A stretch of DNA of 64,000 nt, taken from positions 1 through 64,000 of the forward strand of contig NZ_JANHOF010000023.1 in NCBI RefSeq assembly GCF_024498075.1, given 5' to 3'. The position numbers and the translations under genes were made by a program. The notes under the pieces are model-generated. The model saw nothing but the letters and a program-made list of their open reading frames with translations, had not been told where the DNA came from and ran no database searches. Each line of letters starts with the position of its first letter. Within the stretch, counting starts at the first letter, position 1. Positions 40,968-50,573 of this stretch are shown in pieces. Origin of the DNA: Paenibacillus mendelii. Lineage in GTDB: Bacteria > Bacillota > Bacilli > Paenibacillales > Paenibacillaceae.

Positions 40968-42014
40968 ATGTCTTTTATAAAGGGTATTGAATTGTGCCGT
41001 CGATTTCATACGGAAGTCGTTGAACCGCTCATGATGGAAGACTATCACCACTTGTCCTATTCATCGGCGCTGGTTGGTCCCGGCAGTGAAGTGCTCGGAT
41101 ATGATACGGAAATGTCAACGGATCACGACTGGGGACCCCGTGTGTATCTGTTTCTTGACCAACAGATTATCGACGAGTATGCCGAACAAATTCAAGCTTC
41201 TTTGCAAGAACGGGCTCCGGAACGGTTGTATGGATTCCAGCTGGATATCAGGAGGATTGTGATCACAACGGTGCCGGGGTTCATCGAAAGTATCCTGGCG
41301 ATTAGCAGGGCTGAACCTATCGAGCCGTTGGATTGGCTGACATTTCCTTCGCAGTCCCTTCTGGAGATAACCAGGGGAGCCGTCTATAGGGACGATCATG
41401 GTCAACTAGCCAAGATGCGTGAAAAATTTGAGTATTACCCTCATGATATATGGCTGTACCTGATGGCATCCTGTTGGCAGCGAATCGGGCAAGAAGAGCA
41501 TCTCATGCTCCGATCGGGTTTTATGGGAGATGAGCTTGGATCAGCACTTATTGCTTCGCGCCTTGTCCGCGATATCATGAATCTTGGCTTCTTAATGGAG
41601 CGACATTATGCCCCTTATCCAAAATGGTTCGGTACCGCGTTCAAGCATCTGAAATGCTCCGGTGAATTAATGCCTCATCTGTGGAAGGCCCAAACGGCCT
41701 CCGCTTGGAGAGAGCGCGAGCATGCATTCCATAAAGTTTATGAACATTTATCAAGAATGCACAACGAATTGAACATCACTGAAAATATCGCTAAAGATGT
41801 TTCGTACTTTTACGACCGCCCCTTCAAGGTCATGAATGGGGAAGGAATCGCTAGACGTCTTGCAGATCAAATTATAAATACAGATCTTCACCAGTTAGCC
41901 GGACAACGCTTGATCGGCAGCATCGACCTGATTACGGATAATACGGATTTCAGGACAATGAAATACGCAAGAAATGAATTGAAAGCATTATTCAAGTCTG
42001 CAATAAGGGACTAG
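40968..42014 (+). CDS. DUF4037 domain protein (nucleotidyltransferase-like)
   Basis: 348 aa from ATG 40968 behind CCGGAGG. The N-terminal part has ALVGPGSEVLGYDTEMSTDH and DWGPRVYLFL, the metal-binding nucleotidyltransferase-like signature of DUF4037. FEYYPHDIWLYLMASCWQRI and KWFGTAFKHLKCSGELMPHL are characteristic of the helical C-terminal domain. Function in the cell is unknown; the relation to antibiotic nucleotidyltransferases is structural. Confidence 0.85.
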   Translation: MSFIKGIELCRRFHTEVVEPLMMEDYHHLSYSSALVGPGSEVLGYDTEMSTDHDWGPRVYLFLDQQIIDEYAEQIQASLQERAPERLYGFQLDIRRIVITTVPGFIESILAISRAEPIEPLDWLTFPSQSLLEITRGAVYRDDHGQLAKMREKFEYYPHDIWLYLMASCWQRIGQEEHLMLRSGFMGDELGSALIASRLVRDIMNLGFLMERHYAPYPKWFGTAFKHLKCSGELMPHLWKAQTASAWREREHAFHKVYEHLSRMHNELNITENIAKDVSYFYDRPFKVMNGEGIARRLADQIINTDLHQLAGQRLIGSIDLITDNTDFRTMKYARNELKALFKSAIRD

Positions 42015-42066
42015 TAAAGCTAGAACGGGGAGGGTTTGTCTATAGCAGTAGATGGGAGGAATTGCA

Positions 42067-42300
42067 ATGGATCGTAAAGTGATAGACAATCTAATCGGAT
42101 TGTTAGTCGGAACAGTCTTTCTATTCATTAATTGGCCGGAATTCCCTTTGATTACGGAGTGGACTAGGGACATCACGGGAGGAAACGCCATTTTTGAAGC
42201 AGTAGAAATGATAATGAATGATATCGGCCTTATCCTCGTGCTTTGGTTTGGAGCAAGATTACTTGCAGGAGTGCTAAGAAATCAGAGGGAAGACAAGTAA
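42067..42300 (+). CDS. Small membrane protein
   Basis: 77 aa from ATG 42067 behind GGGAGGAATTGC. Two hydrophobic segments (LIGLLVGTVFLFINWPEF and IGLILVLWFGARLLAGVL) with a short polar loop. No recognised family. A hairpin follows at 42330. Confidence 0.6.
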   Translation: MDRKVIDNLIGLLVGTVFLFINWPEFPLITEWTRDITGGNAIFEAVEMIMNDIGLILVLWFGARLLAGVLRNQREDK

Positions 42301-42329
42301 TCATTCATTGTGGCGATGCTGTGTGTATG

Positions 42330-42360
42330 GAGGAGTCCGATCAGGGAGCTCCTCTTTTCT
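42330..42360 (+). terminator. Hairpin with T-rich tail
   Basis: GAGGAG and CTCCTC pair around a 13-base loop, followed by TTTTCT. It separates the repeat-rich part of the window from the glycan locus. Confidence 0.6.
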
Positions 42361-42564
42361 ATTTGCAGAATTTCTCTTGTTACGAGAACGATTCGTTTGA
42401 TATAATTTGGCATCCGTACTCCAAACTGTGAGTATGGGTGGAGGAAACGCAGTCTTCGACAGCGAACCCTATCAAATAAGCAAACATTTTACGATCTTTA
42501 AGCCTATGGACATTCAATAGCATGATAACCGGCTTACTTCAGTGGGGCTGCGGGAGGGTGAAGG

Positions 42565-44292
42565 ATGGTTTCGATGAAACGGTTGGTTCCCTATTCGCTC
42601 AAAAATAGGTTGACCATCATGCTGATTGTGGCAACCATGTTTCCGCTTGTACTCGTTGGCGCCATATCTTATGCGTCGATTTACTCGGTTCTGGAGAACA
42701 AAGCCGAACGGGGCGTACGGAGTAATCTTCACCAGGTCATGCTGTCGCTGGAGAGTACGCTCGATCAGCTCAATCATGCTTCCCAGCAGCTGGCCTTGGA
42801 CGGCCGGATCGGCAAGAGCCTCGACCGCTATCTGAAGGCCGCTGTGTATGAGAGAAAGCTGCTGCACGATGAAATCAAGAACGAGATCAGCCTGGTTGCC
42901 TTTACGAACCCTTCCATGGGTCTCGCGTTTTATTATTTTGCGGATTCCGGGAAGGTCATGTTTGAAAATTACAGCATCGAGAAGGATGTCGATATTCGTA
43001 AGCTCCCCGTGCTGTCCAGGTTCAGCACGATATCGTACAATGGACCGCACCGCTCTCTAAATCCGTGGGACGGACATCAGGTATTCTCCATCGTCCGCAA
43101 CGTGAGTTTGATTGACGAGAAGAATGTGTATGTGTATATCGAAACGAGCTTTAAGCTGGCTGAATCGCTCTTGAGCATGGATCGGTCGGCGGCCGATACC
43201 GCTCATCTCATCGTGAACGATGAAGGACGGATCCTATTCAGCGAAGATGAGAAAGCGTTTCCTTCGGGGAGCCTGTATGGATCCAGCGAGGGAAGTCCGA
43301 ACCGCTACGCGGGCCACTATTTCTTCGAAGAAACGAACGAAAAGCAGAACTGGAAATTGGTTGGCGCCATTCCCAGGGCCTCCTATGACAGCGAGCTTCG
43401 AAGCTGGCTGCTGCAATTTGGCGTACTGACGGTCCTGTCGCTTGCTGTCGGTATTCTGGTGGCATGGATCCTATGGCGCTCTGTGTATGAACCGCTGAAG
43501 AGACTTTCGCAGGATATGCGGCAGGTTCCGTATTCGAAGCCTTCAAGCAGCGGGAAATCTATCTCTATTATGGAATTCGACCACATCCACAATGGGTTCG
43601 AATCCATGCGCTCCCGGATTGAGGAGCTTCTGCAGGAGGCAGAGCACAGAGAGCAGCGCAAAGCGCGGCTGGAAGTGGAGAAGCTGCTGCATCAGATCAA
43701 TCCTCATTTTCTCCACAATGCGCTCGATACGATCCGCTGGCTGGCCAGAATGCGGGGGCAGAAGGAGATTGACAAGCTCGTCTCGACATTAAATAAAATT
43801 CTTCATTACAATCTCGACAAGGGTGAAACGGCGCAAATACGCGATGAGTTGGAAGCGCTCCATAACTATATGTCGGTACAATCCGTCCGGTATCATTTTC
43901 ATTACGAGATCGAGTTTCAGGCGGAGGAAAGCATGCTGGACTGGGTCATCCCCCGGTTTATTCTGCAGCCATTGGTCGAGAACGCACTTCTTCATGGTCT
44001 GAGGGAGGACGGGCGGATTTCCGTCCGCATTGCTGCGGAAGGGGAGGATGCGCTGATCGAGGTTAGAGATGACGGAACCGGGATGACGGAGGAGCAGCTG
44101 CGGAAGCTCAAGGATCCCGAAGCGGACCGTGGTTCAAGCGCCGGATTTGGCATTGGATTGAATTACGTAAGGAAAGTCGTCAATCTTCAATTCGGAGATC
44201 GTGCCAAGCTGGAAATCGAAAGTAAGCCGGATACGGGGACGGTCATCACGCTCCGGCTGCCTATCATAACGGGGGTGGAAGGCGATGCTTAA
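42565..44292 (+). CDS. yesM: YesM-type sensor histidine kinase
   Basis: 575 aa. The ATG at 42574 (MKRLVPYSLKNRL) is an alternative; GGGAGGGTGAAGG lies just upstream. One N-terminal membrane segment (LTIMLIVATMFPLVLVGAIS) leads to an extracellular sensor of about 240 residues, a second segment at about 290-310 and a HAMP region. The His_kinase domain has LLHQINPHFLHNALDTIRW with the phosphoacceptor His, and the ATPase has VRDDGTGMTEEQL and GFGIGLNYVRKVV. YesM kinases sense sugars, often via a binding protein, and signal to a YesN regulator, here encoded next with an 8-base overlap. Confidence 0.92.
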   Translation: MVSMKRLVPYSLKNRLTIMLIVATMFPLVLVGAISYASIYSVLENKAERGVRSNLHQVMLSLESTLDQLNHASQQLALDGRIGKSLDRYLKAAVYERKLLHDEIKNEISLVAFTNPSMGLAFYYFADSGKVMFENYSIEKDVDIRKLPVLSRFSTISYNGPHRSLNPWDGHQVFSIVRNVSLIDEKNVYVYIETSFKLAESLLSMDRSAADTAHLIVNDEGRILFSEDEKAFPSGSLYGSSEGSPNRYAGHYFFEETNEKQNWKLVGAIPRASYDSELRSWLLQFGVLTVLSLAVGILVAWILWRSVYEPLKRLSQDMRQVPYSKPSSSGKSISIMEFDHIHNGFESMRSRIEELLQEAEHREQRKARLEVEKLLHQINPHFLHNALDTIRWLARMRGQKEIDKLVSTLNKILHYNLDKGETAQIRDELEALHNYMSVQSVRYHFHYEIEFQAEESMLDWVIPRFILQPLVENALLHGLREDGRISVRIAAEGEDALIEVRDDGTGMTEEQLRKLKDPEADRGSSAGFGIGLNYVRKVVNLQFGDRAKLEIESKPDTGTVITLRLPIITGVEGDA

Positions 44293-45373
44293 TGTGCTTG
44301 TGGTAGATGACGACCATTTGGTGCGTACCGGATTTATCACGATGATGCCTTGGAGCCGGCATGGGCTGCGGGTCGTGGGAGATGTGGGCAACGGGGAAAA
44401 GGCGCTGTCCTTTCTGCGCAATAATCCGGTTGATCTCCTAATTACAGATTTGGCCATGCCCATCATGTCGGGAATCGAGCTCATGCGGCAAGCGAAACAG
44501 CAACTCCCGAGGCTTCATATGGTGGTGCTGACGTTTCACCACGAATTTGAATATGCGCAGGAAGCAATCCGCCTTGGCGCACTCGACTATATTACGAAGG
44601 TGGAGCTGGAAGAGGATCGCATGGATGAGGTGCTGCGGCGCATTGCGATCCGGATTGCGGAGGACGAGCAGGTTAGCGCGGCAGCAATCCCGGCTGCAGA
44701 CGATTTCTACGAAGGGCCGGTGTATTCGGTAAGGAGCGGATCGGCGGAAACGGGGAAGAAGGAGCTGCAGTTGCTCAAGGAACGATGGTGTTCATTCGAT
44801 TGGATGGTTGACGACGAACGGTTCGCGGCGCTGATGGAGGAGATGTCGGTGCGGCGCCTTACTCCCGAGCGCATCGAGATGCTGTTCGAAGCGGCTGTGC
44901 CTCAATGGGAACGGATCCTGCCGGAGCTTCGTCCTTACATGGAGACGGACGGATTGCACACCTGGCGGCAATGGACGGAATGGCTGGAAGGGCTGCGGCT
45001 TGCGGTTAGTGAGTTGACACGGACGCTGCCCTACTCCTCCGAAGTGCTCAATTGCATCGTGAAAGCGCAGGATTATATCCGGAACCATCTGGAAGAGGAG
45101 CTGCAGATGCCGCAAATCGCGAGGATGGTCGGCATGAGCCGAAGCTATTTTAGCCGCTGCTTCCATGATATCTCGGGGTTTACCTGTAATGATTATATCC
45201 GGGATCTGCGGATCGAACGGGCCAAGACGCTGCTTCGGCAATCGGACAAATCGATCAGCTGGGTGGCGGTCCAATCGGGATACCCGAACGTCAAATATTT
45301 TGCCAAAGTGTTTCGCAGCGCAACCGGACTGCTGCCGAGCGTCTATCGCCAGAACGGGGCAGGTCACAAATGA
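44285..45373 (+). CDS. yesN: YesN-type response regulator with AraC DNA-binding domain
   Basis: 362 aa. The receiver domain (residues 1-125) has VVDDDHLVRTGF, the phosphorylated Asp in LLITDLAMPIMSG and Lys in DYITKVEL. A long linker follows. The C-terminal AraC domain (about 250-358) has two helix-turn-helices, QMPQIARMVGMSRSYFSRCF and SISWVAVQSGYPNVKYFAKV with FRSATGLLPS. Such regulators activate adjacent sugar ABC operons, so the binding protein at 45531 and possibly the whole downstream locus are probable targets. A terminator follows. Confidence 0.92.
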   Translation: MLNVLVVDDDHLVRTGFITMMPWSRHGLRVVGDVGNGEKALSFLRNNPVDLLITDLAMPIMSGIELMRQAKQQLPRLHMVVLTFHHEFEYAQEAIRLGALDYITKVELEEDRMDEVLRRIAIRIAEDEQVSAAAIPAADDFYEGPVYSVRSGSAETGKKELQLLKERWCSFDWMVDDERFAALMEEMSVRRLTPERIEMLFEAAVPQWERILPELRPYMETDGLHTWRQWTEWLEGLRLAVSELTRTLPYSSEVLNCIVKAQDYIRNHLEEELQMPQIARMVGMSRSYFSRCFHDISGFTCNDYIRDLRIERAKTLLRQSDKSISWVAVQSGYPNVKYFAKVFRSATGLLPSVYRQNGAGHK

Positions 45374-45377
45374 TACG

Positions 45378-45417
45378 AAAACAGGTGCAATCTTATCTAC
45401 TGGATTGCACCTGTTTT
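45378..45417 (+). terminator. Terminator after the YesM/YesN pair
   Basis: AAAACAGGTGCAAT and ATTGCACCTGTTTT are exact 14-base complements around a 12-base loop. It separates the regulator pair from the binding-protein gene. Confidence 0.85.
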
Positions 45418-45530
45418 GCAATAAAGACGAAAATGGTGGAAAAAAGAGACCGATGTGGACCCCTGAAGGGGATGTCTGCCCTATACTAAATGTAAGTTCA
45501 CATCCATCACATTTGAAGCGAGGCTTTGTA

Positions 45531-47255
45531 ATGAAGAGGAGCAAATGGTGGGAACGAATAGGCATTATCATGGCCATCCTGCTTATTGTCATGCTGGCGG
45601 GATGCAGTTGGAGCAAAGAGACCGGCAATCGGCCGGGTGCTCCGAAGGACGGGAACGATCATTCCCTGCAGGAGGATAAGCAGGCCGAAGAAGCATTCGA
45701 TTATTTTAAGTACAAGGAACCGGTCGAAATTACGATCATTAAGGACGTTCCGCCAGGTTTAAAGCTGCCTGAGGGGGAAACGATCGAGGATAATTCATTC
45801 TCGCGTTTTGTTAAGAAGCATACGAACATCGATTTTAAAGTGGCTTGGTACGCGACGGGGCAGGATTTCGTGCGAAAGCAGCAGCTTGCGATCGCCAGCA
45901 ACGACATCCCGGATGTCATGCTGGTCGATGAAACGGCCTTCCGCCAACTGGCTGCGGCAGGACAGCTCGAGGATCTGACCGAAGTGTACAACAAATATGC
46001 ACAGCCGGAACTGAAGAGCAAGTATGAAGCCACTCAAGGCGTGGCGTTAGCCAAGGCGACCTATGAAGGCAAATTGATGGCAATCCCTAATTTGAGCGGG
46101 CTTGCAGAATCCATTAGCCTGCTGTGGGTAAGGCAGGATTGGCTGGATAAGCTTAACATCCCGGCACCTCGAACGGTGGAGGATGTGGAAGCGATTGCAA
46201 AGGCGTTCGTCGGGCAGGATCCCGATGGGGACAACCAAGCGGATACGATCGGTTTGACTGGATCGGGTTCGTCACTGTACGCGAATGGCTATGCAGGCAT
46301 TCATGATTTCACGGGACTCTTCGCAAGCCATAATGCGTACCCTGGCCTCTGGCTCAAAGGAGAGGACGGTTCGATTGTATATGGTTCAACGACCGTTGAG
46401 ACAAGGGAAGCCATCGCCAAGCTGCGCACCATGTATGCGGAGGGTCTGATCGACAAGGAATTCGCGCTGCGCAAAGACCCGAATCAGCTTCTGACGAGCG
46501 GAGAAGCAGGCTTGTTCTTCGGTGCTTGGTGGTCGCCATGGCACTTGTCCGAATCTGTCGCGAATGATCCATCGGCGAATTGGAAGCCCTATTGGATTGC
46601 AGATAGGGAAGGGAAGCTGAACACACATATGGTGCCGATCAGCTCTCGCTTTGTCGTCGTGAGGAAAGGGTTCAAGCATCCGGATGCGGTGATGACCTAC
46701 ATTAACTGGTATACGGGCGGCGACGATTTGAAGAGCGAGGACGAGAAGGAACGGGCCCGTGCTCAGGTGCGGTTCGATGATTACAAGAAGCTAGATCCGA
46801 CACTAATCACGGCGCTATATCCTCTATACACGACTTACGTGGACACGGATGTCGTGGAGAAGACCAATATGAAGCTGAAGCAGGCAATCAGCGGCGAAGT
46901 GAAGCCCGAGGACATGTTATCCGGCGATCTGGTATTATTCGAGCAATGGCAGCGCGATAACGCCAATCCAAAGAGCAACGCGGCGGATTGGTCCCCGCCC
47001 TACGCATTTCTCAGCGGAGGGGATGCCGTCATGCAGCCGGCGGACCGGAAAGTATTCAACGAATACACGGCGATGACCAAGACCATGGAGCGCAAATGGG
47101 AGAACCTGCAGATGCTGGAGACGGAAACGCTGTACAAGATCATTATGGGCGAAGAACCTCTAGAAGCGTTCGATGCCTTCGTAGCGAAATGGAAGAGCCA
47201 GGGCGGAAGCGAAATTATCGCGGAAATCGAAGACGAGCTGAGCAAGCAGCACTAG
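45531..47255 (+). CDS. Sugar ABC transporter substrate-binding lipoprotein
   Basis: 574 aa from ATG 45531. It carries a lipoprotein signal with lipobox VMLAGC. The mature protein is a family-1 extracellular solute-binding protein of the LplA type, long form: FVKKHTNIDFKVAWYATGQD, LAIASNDIPDVMLVDETAFR, LSGLAESISLLWVRQDWLDK, QDPDGDNQADTIGL and KPYWIADREGKLNTHMVP. It should capture an oligosaccharide outside the cell for the CUT1 permeases encoded downstream. It is the first gene after the YesN terminator and probably its direct target. Confidence 0.9.
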   Translation: MKRSKWWERIGIIMAILLIVMLAGCSWSKETGNRPGAPKDGNDHSLQEDKQAEEAFDYFKYKEPVEITIIKDVPPGLKLPEGETIEDNSFSRFVKKHTNIDFKVAWYATGQDFVRKQQLAIASNDIPDVMLVDETAFRQLAAAGQLEDLTEVYNKYAQPELKSKYEATQGVALAKATYEGKLMAIPNLSGLAESISLLWVRQDWLDKLNIPAPRTVEDVEAIAKAFVGQDPDGDNQADTIGLTGSGSSLYANGYAGIHDFTGLFASHNAYPGLWLKGEDGSIVYGSTTVETREAIAKLRTMYAEGLIDKEFALRKDPNQLLTSGEAGLFFGAWWSPWHLSESVANDPSANWKPYWIADREGKLNTHMVPISSRFVVVRKGFKHPDAVMTYINWYTGGDDLKSEDEKERARAQVRFDDYKKLDPTLITALYPLYTTYVDTDVVEKTNMKLKQAISGEVKPEDMLSGDLVLFEQWQRDNANPKSNAADWSPPYAFLSGGDAVMQPADRKVFNEYTAMTKTMERKWENLQMLETETLYKIIMGEEPLEAFDAFVAKWKSQGGSEIIAEIEDELSKQH

Positions 47256-47339
47256 CGAACCATAAGTCGGGTCAGTGCCGGCATAGGATTGGGCTGACCC
47301 CCAACCCTATGCTTCTGCCCGCACGTTATTCACATTTAG

Positions 47340-47364
47340 TTAGTTAAATAGTGTATTTAACTAA
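47340..47364. promoter_or_regulatory. 25-bp palindrome before the catabolic operon
   Basis: TTAGTTAAATA and TATTTAACTAA are exact complements with a GTG spacer, 31 bases before the start of the Gfo/Idh gene. It is AT-rich and not followed by a T-run, so an operator is more likely than a terminator. Which regulator binds it is unknown; none of the LacI or GntR type is encoded in the window. Confidence 0.6.
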
Positions 47365-47394
47365 ACGATCGATAAGCAGAACAGGAGGCTGAAC

Positions 47395-48510
47395 ATGAGA
47401 ATTGGTATTATTGGTTACGGATTACGGGCGGGCTACGTCTACGCCCAGATGAAGCAGCTCTTCCCGGAAACGAAGCTTGCCGCCATATGCGATCCGCGCA
47501 AGGAAGAACTGGCGCAAACGGTGGGGGAAGAAACACGATTCTATGATACGCCCGAGCAGATGCTCAACGGGGAGAAGCTGGATGCCATCATGATCGGCAC
47601 GCGATGCAACCTGCATACTGAGCTGGCGGTTCGCCTGCTTCCTACGGGTATTCCATTGTTTCTTGAGAAGCCGGTAGCAACAACGCTTGAAGATCTGAAG
47701 CGCCTCAAGCATGTCTATGAGAACTCGCGTTCAGAGGTTGTCGTATCGTTCCCGCTGCGCAACACGCCGTTAATCAAGCGTGTGAAGGAAGAGATTGACG
47801 CAGGCAAGATTGGGAAAATCGAACATGTGCAGGCAGTTAACAATGTGTATTACGGCGGCGTGTACTTTCACAATTGGTACCGGGACGAAACCCTTACGGG
47901 CGGGTTGTTCTTACAGAAAGCGACGCATGACTTTGACTACATCAACTATATAACTGGCGAGAAGGCGCAGTGGATTACAGCGATGAAGTCCAAGCAAATA
48001 TTCAAGGGCACAAAGCAAGCCGGCCTTGAATGTCCGAACTGCGAGGAGTATGAGACTTGCCCGGAAAGCTCTCTGGTACAGCCGTATGGGACGAAGTGCT
48101 GCTTCGCGGAGGATACCGGGAATGAAGATTCCGGGAGCGCGCTCATTGAGTATGAGAGCGGAATGCATGCCGTATACACCCAGAATTTCTTCGCCCGCAA
48201 GGCAGCTGGCAAGCGGGGAGCGAGGTTGCTCGGGTTCAAGGGTACGTTGGAATTTGACTGGTATACAAGCGACATCGTCATTTATCCCCATCATGAAGAT
48301 AAGGAGCCGGAACGGATCGCTGTAACGCTGGCGGCTGAGGATGCACACAGTGGGGGAGATACGGCATTAATCCGAAACTTCGTTGGAATTATCCGGGGTG
48401 AGGAGCAGTCCAAGACTCCGCTTGAGGAAGGCCTGTTCAGTGCCTTGATGTGCTTGAAGGCGACTGCTTCAGCGGAAGCGAGAACATTCCAGTCGATTAC
48501 GTACGAATAA
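47395..48510 (+). CDS. Gfo/Idh/MocA family oxidoreductase with Cys cluster
   Basis: 371 aa from ATG 47395 behind AGGAGG. The NAD(P) motif is IGIIGYGLRAGYVYAQM, the conserved EKP is in LFLEKPVATTLED, and the C-terminal domain begins near residue 120. A segment of about 30 residues near 205-240 holds five Cys (ECPNCEEYETCPES, later GTKCCF) and may bind a metal or stabilise the fold. The catalytic region reads KATHDFDYINYITGE. The enzyme likely oxidises or epimerises a sugar derivative released from the imported glycan. It is the first gene of the long catabolic/transport operon. Confidence 0.9.
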   Translation: MRIGIIGYGLRAGYVYAQMKQLFPETKLAAICDPRKEELAQTVGEETRFYDTPEQMLNGEKLDAIMIGTRCNLHTELAVRLLPTGIPLFLEKPVATTLEDLKRLKHVYENSRSEVVVSFPLRNTPLIKRVKEEIDAGKIGKIEHVQAVNNVYYGGVYFHNWYRDETLTGGLFLQKATHDFDYINYITGEKAQWITAMKSKQIFKGTKQAGLECPNCEEYETCPESSLVQPYGTKCCFAEDTGNEDSGSALIEYESGMHAVYTQNFFARKAAGKRGARLLGFKGTLEFDWYTSDIVIYPHHEDKEPERIAVTLAAEDAHSGGDTALIRNFVGIIRGEEQSKTPLEEGLFSALMCLKATASAEARTFQSITYE

Positions 48511-48533
48511 CAAACAGAGAGGAAGGAAGCAAT

Positions 48534-49367
48534 ATGATAAAAGGTGTAAATCAATGGTGTTTCCCTGAAGGAACATCGCTTGAAACTGTTTTTTCGGTCA
48601 GTCAAGCAGCTGGATTGAAAGCGGTTGAATTAAATGTTAATCCGGATGGAGGCGTAGGGCTTACTCGCCTCACAACGGCAGAGCAAGCCAAGGACATCGT
48701 TGACCAGGCAGCCGGCTACGGCCTGCAGCTGCGAAGCTTGTCCACGATTCTGCTGTGGGATTATCCCCTGTCTTCACAGGACGAAGCGATTCGCCAAGAA
48801 GGAATAGCAGTTGTACGCAAGCAGGTGGAATTAGCTGAGGCTATGGGGATCGACACCGTGCTCGTCGTGCCCGGCGTGGTGAATGAGGATACCACCTACC
48901 AGCAATGTTATGACACGAGCAGCCGTTCGATTCGCGAGCTTGTGCCCTATGCGGCAAGCAAAGGCGTATGTCTGGCAATCGAGAACGTGTGGAATAAATT
49001 TCTATACTCACCGATTGAGATGGCGGCCTTCATCGATCAGTTCCAATCGCCTTTCGTTCAGTCGTACTTTGACGTAGGAAACGTGCTTGCAGTTGGCTAC
49101 CCCGACCAGTGGATACAGGTACTTGGCCATCGAATCCGTCGTGTGCATGTCAAGGATTACAATCCACAAGTTGGAACACTGGACGGTTTCGTGCCGCTGC
49201 TGTCTGGCAAGGTAAATTGGAAGAAGGTGCGTGAAGCACTGAAGGACATCGGCTATACGGATACGGTAACGGCTGAATTAACGCCATATGACCATAATCC
49301 GCTGCAGTTGATTCACGATACATCCCAGCATCTGGAACGCATTCTATTTGAAAGCGTTTACGATTGA
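48534..49367 (+). CDS. Sugar phosphate isomerase/epimerase (AP endonuclease 2-like TIM barrel)
   Basis: 277 aa from ATG 48534 behind GAGAGGAAGGAAGC. TIM-barrel motifs: VNQWCFPEGTSLETVFSVSQ, LKAVELNVNPDGG, VLVVPGVVNEDTTYQQCYD, VCLAIENVWNKFLYSP (metal Glu), SYFDVGNVLAVGYPDQ (Asp), RRVHVKDYN (His) and VTAELTPY (Glu). All metal ligands expected for xylose-isomerase-like enzymes are present. It is commonly paired with a Gfo/Idh oxidoreductase in inositol or sugar catabolism. Confidence 0.9.
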   Translation: MIKGVNQWCFPEGTSLETVFSVSQAAGLKAVELNVNPDGGVGLTRLTTAEQAKDIVDQAAGYGLQLRSLSTILLWDYPLSSQDEAIRQEGIAVVRKQVELAEAMGIDTVLVVPGVVNEDTTYQQCYDTSSRSIRELVPYAASKGVCLAIENVWNKFLYSPIEMAAFIDQFQSPFVQSYFDVGNVLAVGYPDQWIQVLGHRIRRVHVKDYNPQVGTLDGFVPLLSGKVNWKKVREALKDIGYTDTVTAELTPYDHNPLQLIHDTSQHLERILFESVYD

Positions 49368-49437
49368 GCGGGCGGATCATAGAGCTCTCCCGGACTTCAT
49401 CACGAAACCGGTCTGAGCCAGAGAGGGGAGAGGGCAA

Positions 49438-50565
49438 TTGGCTAGTGTACGACTATCTAATCTGAGCAAAAGATACGAAGGAAACGGAACGAATGTCGTC
49501 GATCGGATCAATTTATCGATTGAGGACGGTGAGTTCATGGTGCTTGTTGGCCCTTCGGGATGCGGCAAGTCGACAACATTGCGGATGGTTGCCGGACTGG
49601 AGAGCGTGTCGGACGGTGATATCTATATTGGTCCCACGATTGTCAACGACATGCCTCCCAAGCAGCGTGATATCTCCATGGTGTTCCAGAATTACGCGTT
49701 GTACCCGAATATGTCGGTGTATGAGAACATGGCGTTCGGAATGCGGCTAAGAAAGACGGAGAAACACATCATGGATTCCTCGGTTAAGCAAAGCTCCCGG
49801 GTGCTGGAGATCGAGCACCTGCTGGAACGCAAGCCGCGCCAGCTCTCAGGGGGACAACGCCAGCGTGTAGCGCTTGGACGGGCGCTCGTACGCCAGCCCC
49901 AGGTATTCCTGCTCGACGAGCCGCTGTCGAATCTGGATGCGCGGCTGCGTGTCCAGATGCGGGCCGAAATCGTGGAGCTCCACCGCCAATTGGCAACGAC
50001 GACGATCTACGTTACACATGATCAGATCGAAGCTATGACAATGGGGACACGAATTTGCATTATGAAGAACGGGAAGATTCAGCAGGTAGGTACACCAGAA
50101 GACGTGTATACACGCCCTTCGAATTTATTTGTAGCGGGATTCATTGGCACGCCTCCCATTAATATTATGCAGGGGACCGTGGTTGAACTGGGGGAGAAGG
50201 GCTTTGCCTTTACGACGAAGCGATTCACGCTTCGCCTGCCGAAGCGGTATGAAGCGACAATCCGAAGCCAGAGCCTGATGAATCGGAATGTCTTCCTGGG
50301 TGTTCGGCCTGAATTCGCGTCGCTGCCCGCCTATTACGGGGGTAAATCGGATGGGCTGGAGATCAGGGGCGAGGTATTCTTCAGCGAGCTGGTAGGCGCA
50401 GATCGTTATATCCATGTTCATATTGGCGCAGACGCCTTCGTATTTCGTGCACCGGCTTATGAACGCGTGCCCATCGGGGAACTGGTGGACATTGTGCTTC
50501 ATCCGGAGGCGCTCCTGTTGTTCCATGCGGATACGGAAGAGCGGCTGCCGGATGAACGGGATTGA
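49438..50565 (+). CDS. Sugar ABC transporter ATP-binding protein (MsmX/UgpC type)
   Basis: 375 aa from TTG 49438 behind GGGGAGAGGG. Walker A GPSGCGKST, Q-loop MVFQNYALYPNMSVYENMAF, signature LSGGQRQRVALGRALVR, Walker B VFLLDEPLSNLDARL and H-loop VTHDQIEAMTMG are all intact. The C-terminal TOBE regulatory domain covers about 240-370. It is the only ATPase in the locus, so it must serve one or both permease pairs. Many YesN-linked CUT1 systems instead borrow a housekeeping MsmX. The stop overlaps a possible TTG start of the next gene. Confidence 0.93.
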   Translation: MASVRLSNLSKRYEGNGTNVVDRINLSIEDGEFMVLVGPSGCGKSTTLRMVAGLESVSDGDIYIGPTIVNDMPPKQRDISMVFQNYALYPNMSVYENMAFGMRLRKTEKHIMDSSVKQSSRVLEIEHLLERKPRQLSGGQRQRVALGRALVRQPQVFLLDEPLSNLDARLRVQMRAEIVELHRQLATTTIYVTHDQIEAMTMGTRICIMKNGKIQQVGTPEDVYTRPSNLFVAGFIGTPPINIMQGTVVELGEKGFAFTTKRFTLRLPKRYEATIRSQSLMNRNVFLGVRPEFASLPAYYGGKSDGLEIRGEVFFSELVGADRYIHVHIGADAFVFRAPAYERVPIGELVDIVLHPEALLLFHADTEERLPDERD

Positions 50566-50573
50566 GGCCGAAG

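Noticed and set aside
42030..42564. Possible CRISPR or tRNA sequences before the sensor kinase gene
   Set aside because: No spaced direct repeats and no cloverleaf pattern were seen here or elsewhere in the window.
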